64,000 nt of DNA from NCBI RefSeq assembly GCF_013318015.2, contig NZ_CP115841.1:806001-870000 (forward strand). The letters are read 5' to 3'. The notes under the pieces are model-generated. The model saw only the letters and a program-made list of their open reading frames with translations. It made no database searches and had not been told where the DNA came from. Positions within the stretch are counted from its first letter, which is position 1. Every line of letters begins with the position of its first letter. Below, piece by piece: positions 20,713-31,060 of the stretch. This stretch comes from Agrobacterium tumefaciens (GTDB lineage Bacteria > Pseudomonadota > Alphaproteobacteria > Rhizobiales > Rhizobiaceae). Position numbers and translations under genes: made by a program.

Positions 20713-20876
20713 TTTTCGTAAGCCGCGCCGGATAAGGCGAAAACCTGCGCAATTGTCTTGCAAACGGGGCCTCTTGCGCGGGTGACACATGAAATTACTT
20801 GCCAAAAACGGCCAGCCGTGGTTTGACCGCCGCAAAAGCCGGTATGATCCGGCGCGAAACTTTTCAGGAAAATCCC

Positions 20877-21323
20877 ATGTCCAAACCCCATCTTCTTATC
20901 GTGGAAGCACGCTTTTACGACGATATGGCAGACGCTCTTCTCGAAGGCGCGAAGTTCGCGCTGGATGAGGCTGGCGCAACCTATGACGTCATCACCGTTC
21001 CCGGCGCGCTCGAAATCCCCGCTGCCATTGCCATGGCGCTGGATGGCGGCGACAACGAAGGCACGGAATATGATGGTTTCGTAGCGCTCGGCATGGTCAT
21101 TCGTGGCGAGACCTACCACTTCGACATCGTTTCCAACGAATCCTCCCGCGCCCTGATGGATCTCGCCGTCAGCGAATCTCTGGCCATCGGCAACGGCATC
21201 CTCACCGTCGAAAACGACGATCAGGCATGGGCGCGTGTTCGCCGTTCTGACAAGGACAAGGGCGGTTTTGCGGCCCGCGCGGCGCTGACGATGATCGAGC
21301 TCAAGAAAAAACTGGGTGGCTGA
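20877..21323 (+). CDS. ribH: 6,7-dimethyl-8-ribityllumazine synthase
   Basis: Makes the lumazine substrate of riboflavin synthase. The 148-residue protein has the catalytic His loop ([11 protein letters not shown]) and the GALEIP substrate motif. The ATG at 20877 is preceded by CAGGAAA; a longer frame upstream is not supported by homologue length. No FMN riboswitch is seen in the 164 bases before it. nusB starts 4 bases after the stop, a classical pairing. Confidence 0.96.
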   Translation: MSKPHLLIVEARFYDDMADALLEGAKFALDEAGATYDVITVPGALEIPAAIAMALDGGDNEGTEYDGFVALGMVIRGETYHFDIVSNESSRALMDLAVSESLAIGNGILTVENDDQAWARVRRSDKDKGGFAARAALTMIELKKKLGG

Positions 21324-21327
21324 ACGC

Positions 21328-21825
21328 ATGTCGGATGTTGAAAATGGCGGCGAACCGCGCCAGCCTTCGGTAAAGCCCGCCAACCAGCGTGGCGCTGCGC
21401 GCCTCGCGGCCGTGCAGGCACTTTATCAGATGGATGTCGGCGGCACCGGCGTGATGGAAGTCGTGGCGGAATACGAGGCACATCGTCTCGGTCAGGAAGT
21501 CGATGGCGATACCTATCTGAAGGCCGATCCTTCCTGGTTCCGTTCCATCGTGTCCGGCGTCGTCCGCGATCAGACGAAGATCGACCCACTGGTGCGCTCC
21601 GCACTTCTGGAAGACTGGCCGCTGTCGCGTCTTGATGCCACCGTTCGCGCTATCTTGCGTGCCGGCGCTTTTGAGATTCTGGAGCGCAAGGACGTGCCGG
21701 TCGCCGTCATCGTTACGGAATATGTCGAAATCGCCCGTGCTTTCTTCGAGCACGACGAGCCGAAGCTGGTGAACGCGGTTCTGGACCGCATTGCCAAGCA
21801 GGTACGCGGCGAGGCAAAACGCTAA
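21328..21825 (+). CDS. nusB: transcription antitermination factor NusB
   Basis: A 165-residue all-helical RNA-binding protein that joins NusE (S10) at boxA for rRNA antitermination. Family motifs [16 protein letters not shown] and the C-terminal [10 protein letters not shown] ... FVN-type helix ([12 protein letters not shown]) are present. An in-frame GTG at 21316 would overlap ribH; the ATG at 21328 is preferred. Coupled with ribH. Confidence 0.95.
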   Translation: MSDVENGGEPRQPSVKPANQRGAARLAAVQALYQMDVGGTGVMEVVAEYEAHRLGQEVDGDTYLKADPSWFRSIVSGVVRDQTKIDPLVRSALLEDWPLSRLDATVRAILRAGAFEILERKDVPVAVIVTEYVEIARAFFEHDEPKLVNAVLDRIAKQVRGEAKR

Positions 21826-21846
21826 AATACGTTAGGTGAGGAAGAT

Positions 21847-23070
21847 ATGAGCGCCGTTTCCGTCCCCGGACTTGAAGTTCAACTGGACGAGGCGAAGCGC
21901 AACGTCTTCCTCCTGACCGCCGCACAGGCGATCATGGGCTCGGCAGCACCTATGAGCTTCTCGGTTGGCGCGCTTGCCGGTTACCAGTTGCTCGGGGCTA
22001 ACAAGTCGCTGGCAACGGCGCCGCTTACCGGTTTCAACATCGGCGTGGCGCTGGGCGCCATCTGCGTTGCCGCAGCATCGCGTTTTCTCGGCCGCAAGGC
22101 GGGTTTCATGGTCGGCGCGCTGATGTGCTCCATCGGCGGCGGCATTGCTGCCGTGGCACTCTTCCGCTCCGACTTCTGGCTATTTGCGATCGGCCTGCTG
22201 CTGATCGGCATTTCCGGCGGCTTCACGCAGAAAATCCGCTTCGCTGCTGCCGACGCATCCCCCTCTTTCTACAAGCCGAAAGCCATTTCCTGGATATTGG
22301 CGGGTGGCATCGTCTCGGCGATCATCGGGCCGCAGCTTGCCATTTTCGGCAAGGATGTCTTCGCACCGGTCACCTTCGCCGGTGCTTTCATCGCGCTGGT
22401 GCCGCTCGGCATCATCGCGATTGCCATTCTGGCATTCCTGAAATTGCCGGACCCGAAGGCCGCCTCTATCCACGCGCAGGCGGCACGGCCTTTGTCGGAA
22501 ATCGTACGCACGCACCGGTTTGTTACCGGCATGGTCTGCGGCATCGGTTCCTATGCGTTGATGACCTTCATGATGACCGGCGCGCCGCTCGCCATGGTGG
22601 TCGGCTGCGGGTTTCCCACCGAACTTGCGACGCTCGGCATCCAGTGGCACGTTCTCGCCATGTTCGGCCCAAGTTTCTTCACCGGTATGTTGATTGCGCG
22701 ATTCGGCGCGGAAAAAATCGTTGCAGCCGGTCTCGTCGTGCTGATGGCCTGCGCCGTCGTCGCCCATATGGGCATCGAATTGTGGAACTTCTGGGCGGCG
22801 CTCATTCTCCTCGGTCTCGGCTGGAACTTCGGCTTCATCGGCGCTACCGCCATCATCACCTCCAGCTACCGCCCGCATGAGGCAGACAAGGTACAGGGCT
22901 TTCACGATATCGTGCTGTTCGGCACGGTAGCGCTGTCGTCCTTCTCTTCCGGCAAGGTGTTTACGGCCTGGGGCTGGTCGGTCATGAACCTCGTTATCTG
23001 GCCGGTTGCGGGGCTATGCCTCGTGCTGGTGGCGTCGCTGTTGCTGACCCCGCGCAGAAACGCCGCGTAA
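21847..23070 (+). CDS. MFS transporter
   Basis: A 407-residue protein with 12 hydrophobic segments. The first loop (ASRFLGRKAGFMVGA) carries the usual MFS basic motif after helix 2, and the two halves are joined by a loop near residue 205 (DPKAASIHAQAARP). The substrate is unknown. AGGTGAGGAAG directly precedes the ATG, and the 21-bp gap after nusB suggests co-transcription with ribH-nusB. Confidence 0.9.
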   Translation: MSAVSVPGLEVQLDEAKRNVFLLTAAQAIMGSAAPMSFSVGALAGYQLLGANKSLATAPLTGFNIGVALGAICVAAASRFLGRKAGFMVGALMCSIGGGIAAVALFRSDFWLFAIGLLLIGISGGFTQKIRFAAADASPSFYKPKAISWILAGGIVSAIIGPQLAIFGKDVFAPVTFAGAFIALVPLGIIAIAILAFLKLPDPKAASIHAQAARPLSEIVRTHRFVTGMVCGIGSYALMTFMMTGAPLAMVVGCGFPTELATLGIQWHVLAMFGPSFFTGMLIARFGAEKIVAAGLVVLMACAVVAHMGIELWNFWAALILLGLGWNFGFIGATAIITSSYRPHEADKVQGFHDIVLFGTVALSSFSSGKVFTAWGWSVMNLVIWPVAGLCLVLVASLLLTPRRNAA

Positions 23071-23184
23071 GATCGCCTTCGATCTCTACCCCTTTCATGT
23101 TTCAGGCAAATTTGTGGGCTTGACGCCACGCCTTTCGCCAACGCAATCTTGCCGCGCAGGTCATTTTTCCTTGGGAGGGGAAGA

Positions 23185-23283
23185 ATGGCCACGACAGGAC
23201 AGGCCGCGCATTTGATCGCTCCTGTCCTTGCACATGGTTCGCCACGCCGGGGAGGGAGTGAGACCCGGCCTTTTGGGAGGTAA
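23185..23283 (+). CDS. possible 32-residue leader peptide upstream of hppA
   Basis: An ATG with a very strong ribosome site (GGGAGGGGAAGA) opens a 32-codon frame that ends with TAA six bases before the hppA ATG; its last codons overlap the hppA ribosome site. The stretch also folds into GGACAGG/CCTGTCC (23197-23227) and GCCGGG/CCCGGC followed by CTTTT (23246-23274). It could be a regulatory upstream frame. No homologue is known to me. Confidence 0.4.
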   Translation: MATTGQAAHLIAPVLAHGSPRRGGSETRPFGR

Positions 23284-23289
23284 GTGCGC

Positions 23290-25428
23290 ATGACCGTAAT
23301 ACCCATAGTGATTTTATGTGGGGTCCTGTCCGTGGTTTACGCGGCATGGACGACCAGGAGCGTTCTCGCTGCCGATCAGGGCAACGAGCGTATGCGTGAA
23401 ATAGCAGGTTTTATCCGTGAAGGTGCGCAGGCTTATCTCACCCGTCAATATCTCACCATCGCCATCGTCGGATTGATTGTCGCCGTTCTCGCCTGGTATC
23501 TGCTGTCGGCTCTCGCGGCCATCGGGTTTATCATCGGCGCCGTGCTTTCGGGTGCTGCCGGTTTCATCGGCATGCATGTCTCCGTCCGTGCCAATCTGCG
23601 CACCGCACAAGCCGCATCCCACAGCCTTGCCGCCGGTCTCGACATCGCGTTCAAATCAGGCGCCATCACGGGCATGCTGGTGGCTGGCCTCGCGCTGCTT
23701 GGCGTATCCATCTATTATTTCATCCTCACCTCGGTGCTCGGCCATGCGCCCGGATCGCGTGAGGTGATTGACGCGCTGGTGTCGCTCGGTTTCGGCGCTT
23801 CGCTTATCTCCATCTTCGCCCGTCTCGGCGGTGGCATCTTCACCAAGGGTGCAGATGTCGGCGGCGATCTCGTCGGCAAGGTCGAAGCAGGCATTCCCGA
23901 GGACGACCCCCGCAACCCGGCAACCATCGCCGACAATGTCGGCGACAACGTCGGCGATTGCGCCGGAATGGCGGCCGACCTTTTCGAGACCTATGCCGTC
24001 TCGGTGGTCGCAACCATGGTGCTTGCGGCGATCTTCTTTGCCGGAACGCCGATACTGGAAAGCGCGATGGTCTACCCGCTGGCCATTTGCGGCGCCTGCA
24101 TCCTGACCTCGATTGCCGGCACCTTCTTCGTCAAGCTGGGCACCAACAACTCCATCATGGGCGCTCTCTATAAAGGGCTGATTGCCACCGGTGTCTTCTC
24201 GATTGCGGGGCTTGCCGTGGCAACTTACGCGACCGTGGGCTGGGGTACCATCGGCACGGTTGCCGGAATGGAGATTACCGGCACAAACCTCTTCCTGTGC
24301 GGGCTGGTCGGCCTTGTGGTAACAGCGCTGATCGTCGTCATCACCGAATATTATACCGGCACCAACAAACGCCCGGTCAATTCCATCGCGCAGGCTTCGG
24401 TCACGGGCCACGGCACCAACGTCATCCAGGGTCTTGCAGTCTCGCTGGAATCGACGGCGCTGCCGGCGCTTGTCATCGTTGGCGGCATCATCGGCACCTA
24501 CCAGCTCGGTGGCCTGTTCGGCACGGGCATCGCGGTCACCGCCATGCTTGGTCTGGCGGGCATGATCGTGGCGCTCGACGCCTTCGGTCCGGTGACTGAC
24601 AATGCCGGCGGCATTGCCGAAATGGCCGGTCTCGACCCGGATGTGCGTAAGGCGACCGACGCGCTGGATGCCGTCGGCAACACCACCAAGGCGGTGACCA
24701 AGGGTTACGCCATCGGCTCTGCCGGTCTCGGCGCGCTGGTGCTGTTTGCCGCCTATTCCAACGACCTGTCCTATTTCGCTGCCAATGGCGATACCTATCC
24801 TTACTTCAAGGATATCGGCGAAATATCCTTCAGCCTTGCCAATCCTTACGTCGTTGCCGGTCTGCTGTTCGGCGGCCTCATTCCGTATCTCTTTGGCGGT
24901 ATCGCCATGACGGCGGTGGGCAAGGCGGCAAGCTCGATCGTCGAGGAAGTTCGCCGCCAGTTCCGCGAAAAGCCTGGCATCATGGCAGGAACGGAAAAAC
25001 CGGACTACGGCAGGGCGGTCGATCTTTTGACCAAGGCGGCGATCAAGGAGATGATCATTCCGTCGCTGTTGCCGGTTCTGGCGCCGCTCGTCGTTTATTT
25101 CGGCGTGCTGCTTATCTCAGGTTCCAAGGCCTCTGCCTTTGCCGCACTCGGTGCATCGTTGCTTGGCGTCATCATCAACGGCCTGTTCGTGGCGATTTCC
25201 ATGACCTCCGGTGGTGGTGCGTGGGATAACGCCAAGAAAAGCTTCGAGGATGGCTTCATCGACAAGGACGGCGTGCGCCACGTCAAGGGTTCGGACGCCC
25301 ACAAGGCGTCGGTTACGGGCGATACGGTGGGCGATCCCTACAAGGATACCGCCGGTCCGGCGGTCAACCCGGCTATCAAGATCACCAATATCGTGGCGCT
25401 ACTGCTATTGGCGGTTCTCGCCCACTAA
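23290..25428 (+). CDS. hppA: K+-independent proton-translocating pyrophosphatase
   Basis: Pumps protons using pyrophosphate hydrolysis; in Agrobacterium the enzyme was found in acidocalcisome-like granules. The 712-residue protein has about 16 membrane helices, the pyrophosphate loops ([20 protein letters not shown] and [19 protein letters not shown]) and [12 protein letters not shown]. The motif [10 protein letters not shown] has lysine at the position that separates K+-independent enzymes from K+-dependent ones (Ala). The ATG at 23290 is chosen because GGGAGG is 9 bases upstream; GTG at 23284 is too close. A terminator follows. Confidence 0.96.
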   Translation: MTVIPIVILCGVLSVVYAAWTTRSVLAADQGNERMREIAGFIREGAQAYLTRQYLTIAIVGLIVAVLAWYLLSALAAIGFIIGAVLSGAAGFIGMHVSVRANLRTAQAASHSLAAGLDIAFKSGAITGMLVAGLALLGVSIYYFILTSVLGHAPGSREVIDALVSLGFGASLISIFARLGGGIFTKGADVGGDLVGKVEAGIPEDDPRNPATIADNVGDNVGDCAGMAADLFETYAVSVVATMVLAAIFFAGTPILESAMVYPLAICGACILTSIAGTFFVKLGTNNSIMGALYKGLIATGVFSIAGLAVATYATVGWGTIGTVAGMEITGTNLFLCGLVGLVVTALIVVITEYYTGTNKRPVNSIAQASVTGHGTNVIQGLAVSLESTALPALVIVGGIIGTYQLGGLFGTGIAVTAMLGLAGMIVALDAFGPVTDNAGGIAEMAGLDPDVRKATDALDAVGNTTKAVTKGYAIGSAGLGALVLFAAYSNDLSYFAANGDTYPYFKDIGEISFSLANPYVVAGLLFGGLIPYLFGGIAMTAVGKAASSIVEEVRRQFREKPGIMAGTEKPDYGRAVDLLTKAAIKEMIIPSLLPVLAPLVVYFGVLLISGSKASAFAALGASLLGVIINGLFVAISMTSGGGAWDNAKKSFEDGFIDKDGVRHVKGSDAHKASVTGDTVGDPYKDTAGPAVNPAIKITNIVALLLLAVLAH

Positions 25429-25451
25429 GGAGTTGCAGCATCGACAAAGAA

Positions 25452-25481
25452 AAAGGCCCGGGGAGCGATCTCCGGGCCTTT
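25452..25481. terminator. rho-independent terminator between hppA and the convergent lipoprotein gene
   Basis: AAAGGCCCGG/CCGGGCCTTT stem closed by a GCGA loop region, with A and T runs at both ends; serves both converging genes. Confidence 0.88.
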
Positions 25482-25503
25482 GAATTTTCGTTCCGTCTTC
25501 CGA

Positions 25504-26034
25504 TCAGGGGGTGTTGCCGCTCTGGCCAAGAATGCTCTTGGCGATGTTGGCGCCCGAGGTGCCGCCGGACAGCAGCTGCTGCAGGAAGGTGAGATCCTTG
25601 CCGCCTGTCGGGGTGGTACGCGAAATCGTGTCGAAGACCTTGCCGTCCTGCAGCGCGTAATTGGCCTTACGCTCGATTACGCCGTCCTTGTTGAAATAGA
25701 TCGCGAGAATGTTCTGTTCGACCAACGTCGGCTTCATGAAAGCGGCGCGGCGCACACGCTTCTGCGAGATGTAATAGAAAACCTCGTTGCCGAACGTCGC
25801 CGTGGTGGAGGGCGTGCCCATGGTCAGCAGAACCTGCTCGCGGCTGGAACCTTCCGGGATCAGCTGAAGCGACTGCTCGTCCATGACGTAGCCGTTGTGG
25901 AACACATCGGTGGTGCTGGTGCAGGCGGAAAGCAGGGTGGACGCGACGACGATTGCGATGGCGGTCTTGCCCAGAATTTTACCGTGACTTGCGGATTTCT
26001 GCTTGCTCAACTGCTTTTCCCCGACTGCGATCAT
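25504..26034 (-). CDS. bamE: BamE/OmlA-type outer membrane lipoprotein
   Basis: A 176-residue protein with a lipoprotein signal peptide ending in the lipobox LLSAC (Cys38), followed by the SmpA/OmlA domain (GYVMDEQSLQLIPEGSSREQVLLTMGTPS). BamE supports the BAM complex that inserts outer membrane proteins. The ATG at 26034 has GGAAGG upstream; a longer frame to 26091 is not needed. The C-terminal 40 residues (SGGTSGANIAKSILGQ) extend beyond the usual domain. Divergent from the next gene. Confidence 0.9.
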   Translation of the reverse strand: MIAVGEKQLSKQKSASHGKILGKTAIAIVVASTLLSACTSTTDVFHNGYVMDEQSLQLIPEGSSREQVLLTMGTPSTTATFGNEVFYYISQKRVRRAAFMKPTLVEQNILAIYFNKDGVIERKANYALQDGKVFDTISRTTPTGGKDLTFLQQLLSGGTSGANIAKSILGQSGNTP

Positions 26035-26304
26035 GAATGGCACCTTCCGGCATTGCGTGGTGCACAGTGTCTGTGCACATGATTGTGTCAATCCGGGGAC
26101 GGAAAATCCCGATCACCCCCCAAATTCAACGCTTTCACGGCCTTTGGAAACTCTTCCGGTCTCTTAGACTGTTTCAGCCGAAAGACGAACGTGACCGCGA
26201 CAGCATTGCAATTCGTGGATGCTTCGGTAAACCAGCTTTGGCGATCATGCAACAAGTGCGATAGGCGGGTGAGCGAATTCACCAGCCCCGTTCGGAAAAA
26301 AACG

Positions 26305-26844
26305 ATGATATTCGGGCTGTTCAGACAGAAAAACAACAACCGCGCCATAGTAGACCGGCAATATGCGATCCTGACGGCTGCGGCCCGCACGCCCGCTTTT
26401 TATCTTGATCTCGGCGTTCCAGACACGGTGATGGGCCGCTTCGAGATGCTGTCGATCATCATGATTCTCTATTTCCGCCGCACCAAATCCTCCGGTGTGA
26501 GCGGGCAGGAAATCGCCCAGGAGATCGTCGACGCCTTTTTTCAGGATATCGACCATTCCATCCGTGAGCTCGGCATTGGCGACCAGGGCGTGCCGAAGCG
26601 CATGAAGAAATTTGCCGGTATGTTCTACGGGCGGCTCGAATCCTATGCGGCGGCGCTGGATGCATCCGACCCCGTTGCCCTTGCCGCAGCGCTCCGGCGC
26701 AATATATACCCCCAGACAGATGAGAAGGCACCGGAACTGGACGGGCTTGCGGGCTGGATGATGGAGGCGTCTTCCACCCTTTCCGCAGGCTCCGAAGAAA
26801 CGATAGCAACCGGAAGCCTGAAGCTGCCTTTGCCTGGACTATGA
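26305..26844 (+). CDS. ubiquinol-cytochrome c chaperone family protein
   Basis: The 179-residue helical protein matches the CBP3/UQCC1-type chaperone family: AFYLDLGVPDTVMGRFEMLSI, then DIDHSIRELGIGDQGVPKRMKKFAGMFYGRL. In mitochondria CBP3 assists cytochrome b synthesis; the bacterial role is presumed similar. The gene ends in an ATGA overlap with the DUF177 gene, a pairing conserved in alphaproteobacteria. Confidence 0.88.
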   Translation: MIFGLFRQKNNNRAIVDRQYAILTAAARTPAFYLDLGVPDTVMGRFEMLSIIMILYFRRTKSSGVSGQEIAQEIVDAFFQDIDHSIRELGIGDQGVPKRMKKFAGMFYGRLESYAAALDASDPVALAAALRRNIYPQTDEKAPELDGLAGWMMEASSTLSAGSEETIATGSLKLPLPGL

Positions 26845-27416
26845 GGTTTACGATGAACGCGCGACACGCCGCAAATGACGATCTGCCTTTTTCCTACCCC
26901 GTAAAGGTAGGCCATATTTCCGCCAATCCGGTGAGGATTGGTCTTGAAGCCAATGCCGAGGAACTGAAGGCGCTGGCGAAATTCTGGGATGTGGTTTCCG
27001 TCGAATATCTGAAGGCGGAACTGCAGGTTACCCGCTGGAAGAGGGATGGCGTGAAGATCAAGGGCGAGGTGCATGCGGCCGTGACCCAAGCCTGCGTCGT
27101 GACGCTGGAGCCGGTTTCCAGCAAGATCGACGAGAGCGTCGAACATATTTTCGTGCCGGAAGGATCGAAGCTGGCGCGGATGGTCACCAATGAGGAAGGG
27201 GAGATCGTACTCGACCCCAATGGCCCTGACATTCCCGACCAGTTCACCGGCGACAGCATTGATGTTGGCGCGACGGTTGCAGAATTCGCGGCCCTTGCGA
27301 TCGATCCCTATCCGCGCAAATCGGATATCGAATTTACCGATACGACCGAAAATGAGCCTGAAGAAGAAAAGCGTCCGTCGCCTTTCGCCGTGTTGAAAGA
27401 CTGGAAAAAAGACTGA
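26841..27416 (+). CDS. YceD/DUF177 family protein
   Basis: The 191-residue protein has the DUF177 pattern: a central CVVTLEPV stretch preceded by AAVTQA and an acidic C-terminal part (EFAALAIDPYPRKSDI). YceD proteins are tied to large ribosomal subunit biogenesis and usually lie next to rpmF-plsX; rpmF is absent here, but plsX follows. The first ATG (26841) overlaps the upstream stop; a second in-frame ATG at 26853 is equally possible. Confidence 0.9.
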   Translation: MRFTMNARHAANDDLPFSYPVKVGHISANPVRIGLEANAEELKALAKFWDVVSVEYLKAELQVTRWKRDGVKIKGEVHAAVTQACVVTLEPVSSKIDESVEHIFVPEGSKLARMVTNEEGEIVLDPNGPDIPDQFTGDSIDVGATVAEFAALAIDPYPRKSDIEFTDTTENEPEEEKRPSPFAVLKDWKKD

Positions 27417-27515
27417 ATGCGCCGCCGTGCTGAAATAATTTTATTGTAACACAGGCCGGAACAGGTATTTTCGCGCAAAATCCGCTTGAGTGGCGGCAAA
27501 AAGGATAAGGGACGA

Positions 27516-28577
27516 GTGATCAGAATAGCGATTGACGTCATGGGTGGCGATTTCGGCCCTGATGTTGCCATACCCGGTGCCGCCAAGGCGCTTGAACGGC
27601 ACAACGATGTGACTTTTCTGCTCTACGGGCAGAAAAGCAAGTGCGACCCCATTCTGGCACAATATCCCGCACTTCGGGAAAAATCGGTCTTTCACGATTG
27701 TGAAATCTCGGTCGCCATGGACGAAAAGCCAAGTCAGGCGCTTCGTCGTGGCCGCTATGTCTCCAGCATGTGGCGCGCCATCGAGGCCGTGAAGCTCGGT
27801 GAAGCGGACGTCGTCGTATCCGCCGGCAATACCGGCGCGCTGATGGCCATGGCCAAATTCTGTTTGCGCACCATGGCGCGGGTGGAACGCCCGGCCATCG
27901 CCGGCATATGGCCGACGCTGAAAGGCGAAAGCATCGTGCTCGATGTTGGTGCCACGATTGGCGCCGATTCCCAGCAATTGCTCGATTTTGCCCTGATGGG
28001 CGGCGCCATGGCGCGTGCGCTTTTCGATATCGACCGTCCGACCGTCGGTTTGCTGAATGTCGGCGTCGAGGAGGTGAAGGGTCAGGAAGAGGTCCGTGAA
28101 GCCGGACGGCTGATCCGCGAGGCCGATCTAGGCACCATCGATTACCGCGGTTTCGTCGAGGGTGACGACATTGGCAAGGGCACGGTGGATGTGGTGGTGA
28201 CCGAAGGTTTCACCGGCAACATTGCGCTCAAAGCCGCCGAAGGCACGGCGCGCCAGATCACCACGCTTCTGCGTGAGGCGATCTCCCGCAGCTTCTTTGC
28301 CAAGATCGGTTATATTCTCGCGAAAAGCGCTTTCGATGTGCTGCGAGAAAAAATGGACCCGCGCAAGGTCAATGGCGGCGTGTTTCTCGGCCTGAACGGC
28401 ATTGTCATCAAAAGCCATGGCGGCACGGACGCCATCGGTTTTGCCTCCGCGGTCGATGTCGGCTACGACATGGTCCATAACGGTCTTACGGCAAAAATTG
28501 AAAACGATCTGAAGATTTACCACGCAAGACGGCTTCCGCCCCCGGCGCCCGAAGCTCTCGTGGCTGACGAGGAATAA
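27516..28577 (+). CDS. plsX: phosphate acyltransferase PlsX
   Basis: Converts acyl-ACP to acyl-phosphate for phospholipid synthesis. The 353-residue protein begins with the family motif [14 protein letters not shown], which fixes the start at GTG 27516, just after AAGGATAAGGG; a TTG 10 codons upstream is less likely. The core motif [10 protein letters not shown] and C-terminal [14 protein letters not shown] are present. fabH follows after 4 bases: a plsX-fabH operon. Confidence 0.96.
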   Translation: MIRIAIDVMGGDFGPDVAIPGAAKALERHNDVTFLLYGQKSKCDPILAQYPALREKSVFHDCEISVAMDEKPSQALRRGRYVSSMWRAIEAVKLGEADVVVSAGNTGALMAMAKFCLRTMARVERPAIAGIWPTLKGESIVLDVGATIGADSQQLLDFALMGGAMARALFDIDRPTVGLLNVGVEEVKGQEEVREAGRLIREADLGTIDYRGFVEGDDIGKGTVDVVVTEGFTGNIALKAAEGTARQITTLLREAISRSFFAKIGYILAKSAFDVLREKMDPRKVNGGVFLGLNGIVIKSHGGTDAIGFASAVDVGYDMVHNGLTAKIENDLKIYHARRLPPPAPEALVADEE

Positions 28578-28581
28578 GGGA

Positions 28582-29553
28582 ATGATCCGCTCTATCGTAC
28601 GTGGTTTCGGGGCAGCGCTTCCGAAGCGTGTCATGACCAATAGTGAAATCGAAGGGGTCGTGGAGACTTCCGATGAATGGATCGTGCAGCGCACGGGCAT
28701 TCGTCAGCGCTACATAGCGGGAGAAGGCGAGACCACCGCTTCGCTCGGCGAGGCTGCGGCGCGTGCGGCGCTCGACAATGCCGGCCTGACGCCCGATGAT
28801 ATCGACCTCATCATTCTGGCAACCTCGACACCGGACAATACATTTCCGGCAACGGCGGTAAACATCCAGAACCGTCTCGGCATGACCCACGGTTTCGCTT
28901 TCGACATGCAGGCCGTCTGCTCCGGCTTCGTCTATGCCGTGGCCACCGCCGATCTTTACATTCGCGGCGGCATGGCCAAGCGCGTGCTGGTGATCGGCGC
29001 CGAAACATTCTCGCGCATTCTCGACTGGAAGGACCGCACCACCTGCGTTCTGTTCGGTGATGGTGCAGGCGCACTCGTAATCGAGGCAGGGGAAGGCGAG
29101 GGTACTTCCAGCGATCGTGGCATCCTCACCTCGCAGCTGCGCTCCGACGGTTCGCACAAGGACAAGCTTTACGTCGATGGTGGACCTTCCACGACCGGCA
29201 CGGTCGGCCATCTGCGTATGGAAGGCCGGGAAGTGTTCAAGCACGCTGTCGGCATGATCACCGACGTCATCGAACAGGCTTTCGAGGCGACAGGCACGAC
29301 GGCTGATGATCTCGACTGGCTCGTTCCGCATCAGGCCAACAAGCGCATCATCGACGGATCGGCAAAAAAGCTCAATATCGATCCGGAAAAAGTCGTCATC
29401 ACCGTCGATAAGCACGGCAATACGTCGGCCGCATCCATTCCGCTGGCGCTTGCCGTTGCGGCCAGTGACGGACGCATCAAGAAGGGCGATCTGGTCATGC
29501 TGGAAGCCATGGGCGGCGGTTTCACTTGGGGCGCAGTGCTGCTGCGCTGGTAA
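28582..29553 (+). CDS. fabH: 3-oxoacyl-ACP synthase III
   Basis: Starts fatty acid synthesis by condensing acetyl-CoA with malonyl-ACP. The 323-residue protein carries the Cys-His-Asn triad at Cys113 (AVCSGF), His250 (VPHQANKRI) and Asn280 (HGNTSAAS), with the C-terminal GGGFTWGA motif. Coupled to plsX. Confidence 0.97.
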   Translation: MIRSIVRGFGAALPKRVMTNSEIEGVVETSDEWIVQRTGIRQRYIAGEGETTASLGEAAARAALDNAGLTPDDIDLIILATSTPDNTFPATAVNIQNRLGMTHGFAFDMQAVCSGFVYAVATADLYIRGGMAKRVLVIGAETFSRILDWKDRTTCVLFGDGAGALVIEAGEGEGTSSDRGILTSQLRSDGSHKDKLYVDGGPSTTGTVGHLRMEGREVFKHAVGMITDVIEQAFEATGTTADDLDWLVPHQANKRIIDGSAKKLNIDPEKVVITVDKHGNTSAASIPLALAVAASDGRIKKGDLVMLEAMGGGFTWGAVLLRW

Positions 29554-29723
29554 CGGCAAATTTTAGCGTTTACCGGGGCGCTGGCACAAAATCGGTTGTG
29601 ATTTTTGCGGCAGTACCCCGTTCAAACGCGCTGAAGCGACCCCCGCGTGCGGCAAAACCGCGTCAGTCGCTCTAAGCCATTGCACTGATTGCCGAAAGCC
29701 TCAAATGAATCTGGAACAATCCC

Positions 29724-29752
29724 TTGACCGGTCGCCACAAGGGAAATAATCT
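29724..29752 (+). promoter_or_regulatory. sigma-70-type promoter of ihfA
   Basis: TTGACC (29724-29729), a 17-base spacer and TAATCT (29747-29752) lie 45 bases before the ihfA start. The rest of the 243-bp fabH-ihfA gap shows nothing else clear. Confidence 0.65.
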
Positions 29753-29796
29753 CGGCGGCTCCTAGAGAAAAATTCAGACACGGTTTGTGGGGAAAA

Positions 29797-30135
29797 ATGG
29801 CCGGGAAGACAGTGACACGCGCAGATCTTGCAGAATCTGTGTTTCGTAAAGTCGGGCTGTCCCGCACCGAATCCGCCGAACTGGTCGAAACGATCATCGA
29901 CGAGATTTGTAATGCGATCACGCGTGGCGAGGTCGTCAAGCTCTCGTCCTTCGCGACATTTCAGATCAGGGAAAAGAACGAGCGTATCGGCCGCAACCCG
30001 AAAACGGGTGAGGAAGTTCCGATTTCGCCACGCCGCGTCATGACCTTCAAGGCGTCAAACGTGCTGAAACAGCGAATCCTGAAGGCGCATACGGCTCGCA
30101 AGACCAAGCAAAAGGGTCAGAAAGCCGGGGCGTAA
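29797..30135 (+). CDS. ihfA: integration host factor subunit alpha
   Basis: A 112-residue DNA-bending protein of the HU/IHF family with the DNA-contacting arm ([24 protein letters not shown]). The N-terminal [15 protein letters not shown] and the basic tail (ARKTKQKGQ) fit rhizobial IhfA. IHF bends DNA for recombination, replication and sigma-54 promoters; phage and satellite integrases such as the one in this window commonly need it. The ATG at 29797 fits homologue N-termini; an in-frame start four codons upstream is less likely. Confidence 0.95.
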   Translation: MAGKTVTRADLAESVFRKVGLSRTESAELVETIIDEICNAITRGEVVKLSSFATFQIREKNERIGRNPKTGEEVPISPRRVMTFKASNVLKQRILKAHTARKTKQKGQKAGA

Positions 30136-30410
30136 GCCGGCTGTAACACGGTTTTTTTGCCGCATGGCAAGCCTTTATCCCCATTCTTCTTGTGAACATG
30201 CTTGAATTTCGACGTGCAAGCCGTTGAAATCTGGTCGACTCACATCATAATCAATTTTAGATAAATGGTATCTTGCCGCCACGGGCATCGGTGCGAGGAT
30301 CGGGTTCGATTTTTCGCAAGACATGATGCACGGTATCGGCTGGTGAAAAGCGTTCTTGTTCAGTGTCCGGCTGGGTGCATGGCGCTCAAGGTCCGGATGG
30401 GAGTGGAAGT

Positions 30411-30944
30411 TTGGACAAAAGCCCCGACGCGTTTCGGACGATCAGTGAAGTGGCGGATGAGCTGAACCTGCCGCAGCACGTGCTGCGTTTCTGGGAAACG
30501 CGCTTTCCGCAGATCAAGCCGATGAAACGGGGCGGGGGCCGCCGTTATTACCGGCCTGATGATATCGATCTCCTCAAGGGCATTCGTCATCTTCTTTATG
30601 ACCACGGCTACACCATCAAAGGTGTGCAGAAACTTCTGAAAACCAACGGAAACCGTTTCGTGGCGGCAATCGCGTCGGGCGATCTTGCTACCATGGAAGC
30701 CATCATGGCAGCGAGCGGCGAAAAGGAAGTTGCCGAACCGCGCGTGCTGGATCCGGACGGAGACGAGGTCGTCGGCCGCCCGAAAGCCAAGCCGAGCGGC
30801 CGATTTTTCGGCTTCGGTGGCGGTAACAGCGATACCGAGATATCAGTCGGCAAATCTGGCATCGGCAAGGATGACCAAGCGCTGTTGCAGGAGGCGCTGT
30901 TCGATCTTCTCGAATGCAAGCGGCTGCTTGATCAGGTTCGCTGA
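30411..30944 (+). CDS. MerR-family transcriptional regulator
   Basis: The 177-residue protein has an N-terminal MerR winged helix ([28 protein letters not shown]), basic GGGRRYY wing and a short helical C-terminus without metal-binding cysteines. The position after ihfA is conserved in Rhizobiales. The start is probably TTG 30411, eleven bases after GGGAG and matching homologue N-termini (..[11 protein letters not shown]); a GTG at 30363 is the alternative. The 275 bp upstream hold a possible TTGAAA promoter. Target genes unknown. Confidence 0.85.
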   Translation: MDKSPDAFRTISEVADELNLPQHVLRFWETRFPQIKPMKRGGGRRYYRPDDIDLLKGIRHLLYDHGYTIKGVQKLLKTNGNRFVAAIASGDLATMEAIMAASGEKEVAEPRVLDPDGDEVVGRPKAKPSGRFFGFGGGNSDTEISVGKSGIGKDDQALLQEALFDLLECKRLLDQVR

Positions 30945-31060
30945 TCGTTTATCCACAACTCTGTTCGAGCATTTTCAGGAAAAGCGATGGCGCTCTGGAA
31001 TGCCAACCTTTCAGAAACTCTCTTGACCGATAATGCGGCTCCGTAAAAAGGAGTCTGATC

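Noticed and set aside
20713..20876. FMN riboswitch before ribH
   Set aside because: None of the conserved FMN-aptamer segments (AGGGGCA, GAGG and similar in order) is present.
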